Below are positions 61,043-64,000 of a stretch of DNA of 64,000 nt, piece by piece. The stretch's first letter is position 1; each line of letters opens with the position of its first letter. The DNA is from Stenotrophomonas sp. SY1. GTDB taxonomy: Bacteria; Pseudomonadota; Gammaproteobacteria; Xanthomonadales; Xanthomonadaceae. The position numbers and the translations under genes were made by a program. The notes beneath the pieces were generated by a model. The model saw nothing but the letters and a program-made list of their open reading frames with translations, was not told where the DNA came from and made no database searches. The DNA lies in the NCBI RefSeq assembly GCF_021202945.1, contig NZ_JAJOYR010000003.1, forward strand, positions 186,001 to 250,000, written 5' to 3'.

Positions 61043-61774
61043 ATGCGGCCAGTTCGCGACTTTGAGAGACAGCTCAATAACCTCGATCTTGAGGTGACCG
61101 TGATTGCCAGCTACGTATACGCGGAAATGGCAATCCACCATGCGGCATCCAAATCGAAGGGCTTATTGAGGGCACTGAATCGCACTCCAACCTTCTGGCG
61201 CACTTGTTACGCATCATTTCAGTCTTCTGCGTATGTGGCTCTGGGGCGCGTGTTCGACCTTAAGTCGCCCTACAACATTGAGGCGCTAATCGCCTCAATG
61301 GAGCACGATATGAGTGTGTTCTCTCGCGACGCATTGGCCGCTAGAAAGGCAGCGGGTGGCTTCGCTGATCCCACCCACCTGCAGAACTACGTAGCTAATG
61401 CACACATTCTTAACTTGAGTGACATTCGGCGTATTCGGCGTGCCGTAGCTCGGCGCCGACTTGTCTACGATCGAGCGATCATGCCTGTACGGCACCAGTA
61501 CTTGGCGCACCGTCAAGCGCACGGCCACGAACATGTTCAAAGCCTTTACAGCAAGGGCAAAGTAAGGGAGATGTGGCAGTTGTCGTGCTTTCTTTACCAA
61601 CTGCACCAAGCCCTTTGGAACCTCTACAACAACGGCCGAAAACCAGAGCTTCGATTTCGCGTACGCTTCTCCCCAAAAGTCATTTACGATCACCCTGGCA
61701 ACAACTCTGGCCCGCACGAGCGGATCGTCCGCGACGTTCGCATCCTCATGGGCATCATCGAGAGCGGTGCCTAA
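61043..61774 (+). CDS. Cassette gene: HEPN-like helical protein
   Basis: The 243-residue product is mainly helical. It contains RHQYLAHRQAH, with an R-x4-6-H motif in a helical context, seen in HEPN domains. N-terminal part DFERQLNNLDLEVTVIASYVYAEMAIHHAASKSKGLL and the SAYVALGRVFDLKSPYNIEALI stretch fit the AbiU2/HEPN-like type often seen in defence contexts. No membrane segment. The TAA lies in the left core of the attC at 61769-61829, typical of cassettes. Function not established. Confidence 0.65.
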   Translation: MRPVRDFERQLNNLDLEVTVIASYVYAEMAIHHAASKSKGLLRALNRTPTFWRTCYASFQSSAYVALGRVFDLKSPYNIEALIASMEHDMSVFSRDALAARKAAGGFADPTHLQNYVANAHILNLSDIRRIRRAVARRRLVYDRAIMPVRHQYLAHRQAHGHEHVQSLYSKGKVREMWQLSCFLYQLHQALWNLYNNGRKPELRFRVRFSPKVIYDHPGNNSGPHERIVRDVRILMGIIESGA

Positions 61775-61829
61775 AAAGTTCATTCAAGCCGAACCCGCTT
61801 CGCGGACCAGCTTAATTCAGGCTTAGCGC
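61769..61829 (+). repeat. attC: attC site in the island
   Basis: Left core GCCTAAA, arm GTTCATTCAAGCCGAACCCG, centre CTTCGCGG, arm ACCAGCTTAATTCAGG, right core GCTTAGC. Same arms as the chromosomal array. Confidence 0.8.
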
Positions 61830-61831
61830 CC

Positions 61832-62245
61832 ATGTCAGAAGAATCGCTCCTCGCTCTACTTCTCTCGTTGCCAATCGGAATTGTCAGCGGACTCTATTCA
61901 AGCCTTATCGTGACCAAGTACGCACGCTTTTCCGAGCTGCGGTGGGAAGCGCTACGGATCATCCGCTCGATAAATTTCATCGGCGATGACACGCAGTTGG
62001 AGGTAACGGAACCGAGCAATCTGAGTTCGTTGCCGCTGATCGCAAGCGATCTTTATGGTCTAGGGCATCGAGCTGCCGGCAGTACAATTAACTCGCTGTA
62101 CGACATTATTCTTGGCGCTAACATAGCGATCGCATCTGGAGCGATTACACCAGCTGCGTACATGTCGCAGCACGAAGATTGGCAGCGCCAGTCAGGAGAG
62201 ATCAGTCCCAACAAGCGCATCTATCTCCCTTGGGGCTGGCCGTGA
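61832..62245 (+). CDS. Cassette gene: membrane-anchored small protein
   Basis: The 137-residue product starts with a membrane segment (LLALLLSLPIGIVSGLYSSLIV) and continues with a helical soluble domain (YARFSELRWEALRIIRSINFIG, then LPLIASDLYGLGHRAAGSTINSLYDIILGANIAIASG) and a basic, Trp/Pro-rich end. No family recognised. Short distance from the attC core to the ATG and a stop just before the next attC show a standard cassette. Membrane association is the only supported feature. Confidence 0.65.
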   Translation: MSEESLLALLLSLPIGIVSGLYSSLIVTKYARFSELRWEALRIIRSINFIGDDTQLEVTEPSNLSSLPLIASDLYGLGHRAAGSTINSLYDIILGANIAIASGAITPAAYMSQHEDWQRQSGEISPNKRIYLPWGWP

Positions 62246-62248
62246 TAG

Positions 62249-62292
62249 GCGCTAACAAGTCATTCAAGCCGAACCCCGCCACGCAGGTCGGC
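62249..62292 (+). repeat. attC: Truncated attC in the island
   Basis: Left core GCGCTAAC and arm AAGTCATTCAAGCCGAACCC are intact; then GGTCGGCG is followed by foreign sequence instead of the TTAATTCAG-core. The site looks cut by a later insertion or deletion, so cassette excision here should fail. Confidence 0.75.
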
Positions 62293-62499
62293 GCACCGCG
62301 CATAGTTGGCGCAGTCGTCCAGGATCTCGCCCAAGTTCTGGTGCAGTGCCTGGACGGCCGGAAACAGTTCCCCGATCACGATTAGGTGGCGGGCAGAGCG
62401 CTCACGCTGGCGCTGCCAAGGCTCCTTCAAGGAAATGACCAAGGCGACCACCACCGCCACCCATATCCCCAGTGCATTCCGGTCGATTACTACGTTCAC
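62260..62499 (-). CDS. Possible short membrane protein
   Basis: A 79-residue frame with one hydrophobic segment (NALGIWVAVVVALVISL), then a basic stretch and a helical part (LIVIGELFPAVQALHQNLGEILDD). It runs into the truncated attC, so its C-terminus may be an artefact of that junction. No ribosome site stands out. Weak support; 62246-62635 otherwise appears empty. Confidence 0.35.
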   Translation of the reverse strand: MNVVIDRNALGIWVAVVVALVISLKEPWQRQRERSARHLIVIGELFPAVQALHQNLGEILDDCANYARCADLRGGVRLE

Positions 62500-62635
62500 C
62501 TCGCCTTCAATCAGTAAGACCCGAGCGTAGCTCGCCGTCCAATCACCGGTCGAGACATCGGTGCCCAGGTGGCGGATGCACTACTCGCTGGTCAGTACTC
62601 CCCGAGCTCAGGTCGGAAGGCGGGGTCGCCGACGA

Positions 62636-64000
62636 TTACTTTCGCCAGGGGGCGACGTCGGGTTCGATCGAGCGTCCCAAGAACTTGCGCTGGTTTCCGG
62701 CACTGGACTTATCCAGGCCGGCGTTAAATGGTCCGCGGTTCACTCGCACATGCCAGCGCTTGCGCGCATGCAAAGGGGAAGCGGCATCGGCCTTGGCCGC
62801 TTCGGAAGCCTCCCACAGCTCGGCGCGACGATCGGCGCTGGCGCGGAACAGCACCCAAGCCGCGTAGCTGCCTTCCGCCGTGTCGCGCGCCCAGTACTCG
62901 CGCCACCAATACCGCGCACAGGCCTCGCGCCAGCGCTCCCGCGCGGCCTGATGTAGCAGCTGTGCGATCGTTCCCTCGAGAGGCCCATCCGGCCAGGCGC
63001 CGGCGACCGGCAGCTCATTGAAGGCCCCAAAGCCCGACAGCACGATGGCGCGCTGCTGACGCCAGTTCAACGCGCTGGCCGCATCCTGGGCAATAACTGC
63101 CTCCATCCAGTCGCGCCGGCCGTTGTATTGGGCCGCCAGCACCAGTTCGTACAGCCCGTGGTCCGAGGTGGACGCGTCCAGACGGAGCAGCTGTTGGCGC
63201 AACGCCTCCACCGGCGGGGAGTCGGGAGCGCCGAAGACGAGATGCAACAACTCGGGCAGATTCGCGCCGCTTATCACCCGGCTGTGAAGAGTCTGGCGCA
63301 AGGCGTTCCACAGGGCCGCGCCGACGTCAGGGCGCGAGGCCAGCAGCACCTCGCATAGCGCCAGGAAGGGCACTTCCGCCAGGCGTACTCGGCGCCGGAA
63401 GGCGTCGGTCAAGGTGTCGTAGCCCTCGATCCACCGTTCGATGAACTGTGGCGCGGCACGCCAGACCATCTCGAACTCGGCCGCGGTCATGTCCATCATG
63501 ACCAAGCTGGAGGTGGTCTGACGTGCGAGCGTGATGCGCTCCCAGGCGACGTTGCGCGCCGCCTTAAAGGCGGCGTTGCGCGTGTCGTCGTCGAACATGC
63601 GGAAGAAGCCTTCGGGCGAGTCGGCGTCGGCTTCCGGCAAGGGCTGCACGGACACCCCCAGCGGGCGCGAACCGGAGCGGCTTTTCCATACCGTCAACTC
63701 GGCACCCGAGTCGAATTCCGGCGCGGTGTCCGCGCGAATGACCGCATCGAAGGCCGTGGCCGCCTCGAGGACCTCCACCGGGTCCTCGCCCCGGATGCGT
63801 GCCGCTTCCAGCCACCACCACGGCGGCAGGCGCGGCCACACCTGATCGAACGGATCGCCCCGGGTCGCCGAGACTAGGGCGTTGGAACCATGGAAGGCGA
63901 TGCCCGGATCCATGGTGGCCTGCCAGCACCAGTCGCGTTGCAACAATTCGGCCCCCAACCTGGCCGCGTCGCTGGTGCCCAGGATCAGGTAGGCCAGGCG
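62636..64000 (-). CDS. Large unknown island protein, cut by window edge
   Basis: The frame is open to the right edge; 454 residues of the C-terminal part are visible, without a start codon in the window. The chain is helix-rich and Trp/Arg/Ala-rich, with segments like PWWWLEAARIRGEDPVEVLEAATAFDAVIRAD and YWWREYWARDTAEGSYAAWVLF, suggestive of helical repeats. No membrane segment and no nucleotide-binding motif in the visible part. The final 40 residues (HARKRWHVRVNRGPFNAGLDKSSAG) are basic. It may be the C-terminus of a large defence or NTPase protein, but nothing visible proves this. GC is high relative to the cassettes nearby. Confidence 0.6.
   Translation of the reverse strand, partial: RLAYLILGTSDAARLGAELLQRDWCWQATMDPGIAFHGSNALVSATRGDPFDQVWPRLPPWWWLEAARIRGEDPVEVLEAATAFDAVIRADTAPEFDSGAELTVWKSRSGSRPLGVSVQPLPEADADSPEGFFRMFDDDTRNAAFKAARNVAWERITLARQTTSSLVMMDMTAAEFEMVWRAAPQFIERWIEGYDTLTDAFRRRVRLAEVPFLALCEVLLASRPDVGAALWNALRQTLHSRVISGANLPELLHLVFGAPDSPPVEALRQQLLRLDASTSDHGLYELVLAAQYNGRRDWMEAVIAQDAASALNWRQQRAIVLSGFGAFNELPVAGAWPDGPLEGTIAQLLHQAARERWREACARYWWREYWARDTAEGSYAAWVLFRASADRRAELWEASEAAKADAASPLHARKRWHVRVNRGPFNAGLDKSSAGNQRKFLGRSIEPDVAPWRK

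Overview
The window looks like a chromosome segment of a Xanthomonadaceae bacterium, most likely Stenotrophomonas or a close relative. The backbone is GC-rich. It carries family-typical blocks: an integron integrase beside ilvD, a MoxR/DUF58/DUF4129/SpoIIM/RDD operon, bioB-F-H-SDR-C, mnmG, ubiA, and a FecI/FecR/TonB receptor set with a PhoD phosphatase. Many GTAGGAGCGG-type palindromic repeats lie between genes. Species is inferred from gene order and protein resemblance only.

Region 1 (1-4667) is a sedentary chromosomal integron. An apparently intact tyrosine integrase (3588-4667, +) faces away from seven cassettes read on the minus strand. Six attC sites of one sequence family separate the cassettes. 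They encode small membrane proteins, a HAD-type phosphatase, a zinc-ribbon protein and unknowns; the leftmost runs off the window. Region 2 (4628-32600) is housekeeping: ilvD, a YgiB/YgiC-like pair, the MoxR operon, a gamma carbonic anhydrase, an RlaP-type nucleotidyltransferase, mnmG, a putative sigma-54-dependent small RNA, the biotin genes with a BirA-like operator between bioB and comF, hdeD and ubiA. Region 3 (32706-39320) is tRNA-Arg(CCG), then an ECF sigma factor, its FecR regulator, a TonB receptor with a signalling (STN) domain, and a Tat-exported PhoD phosphatase: a likely surface-signalled organophosphate-scavenging unit. Region 4 (39953-49114) has a large autotransporter, then a three-gene operon (HMG-CoA-reductase-like, HMG-CoA-lyase-like, small membrane protein) facing a MocR-type PLP regulator. 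Both HMG enzymes lack residues considered catalytic in their families, which suggests a neofunctionalised or non-enzymatic pair.

Region 5 (49979-64000) is a genomic island inserted in comM (yifB). Only the 3' part of comM is present, so the other end of the island lies beyond the window. The island starts with tyrosine-recombinase-like reading frames that appear frameshifted and a small TnpC-like gene. It then holds gene debris, an IS110 fragment, an IS3-family element, an SMC/Rad50-like ATPase paired with a DUF3800 protein (candidate defence module), and a large unknown gene cut by the window edge. Scattered in it are integron cassettes in plus orientation with the same attC family as region 1 but no integrase (a CALIN-like cluster). 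Two of these encode proteins with HEPN-like R-x4-6-H motifs, and both are preceded by copies of one roughly 200-240 bp repeat unit.

All protein identities come from reading motifs and recalled family features; no database search was run.
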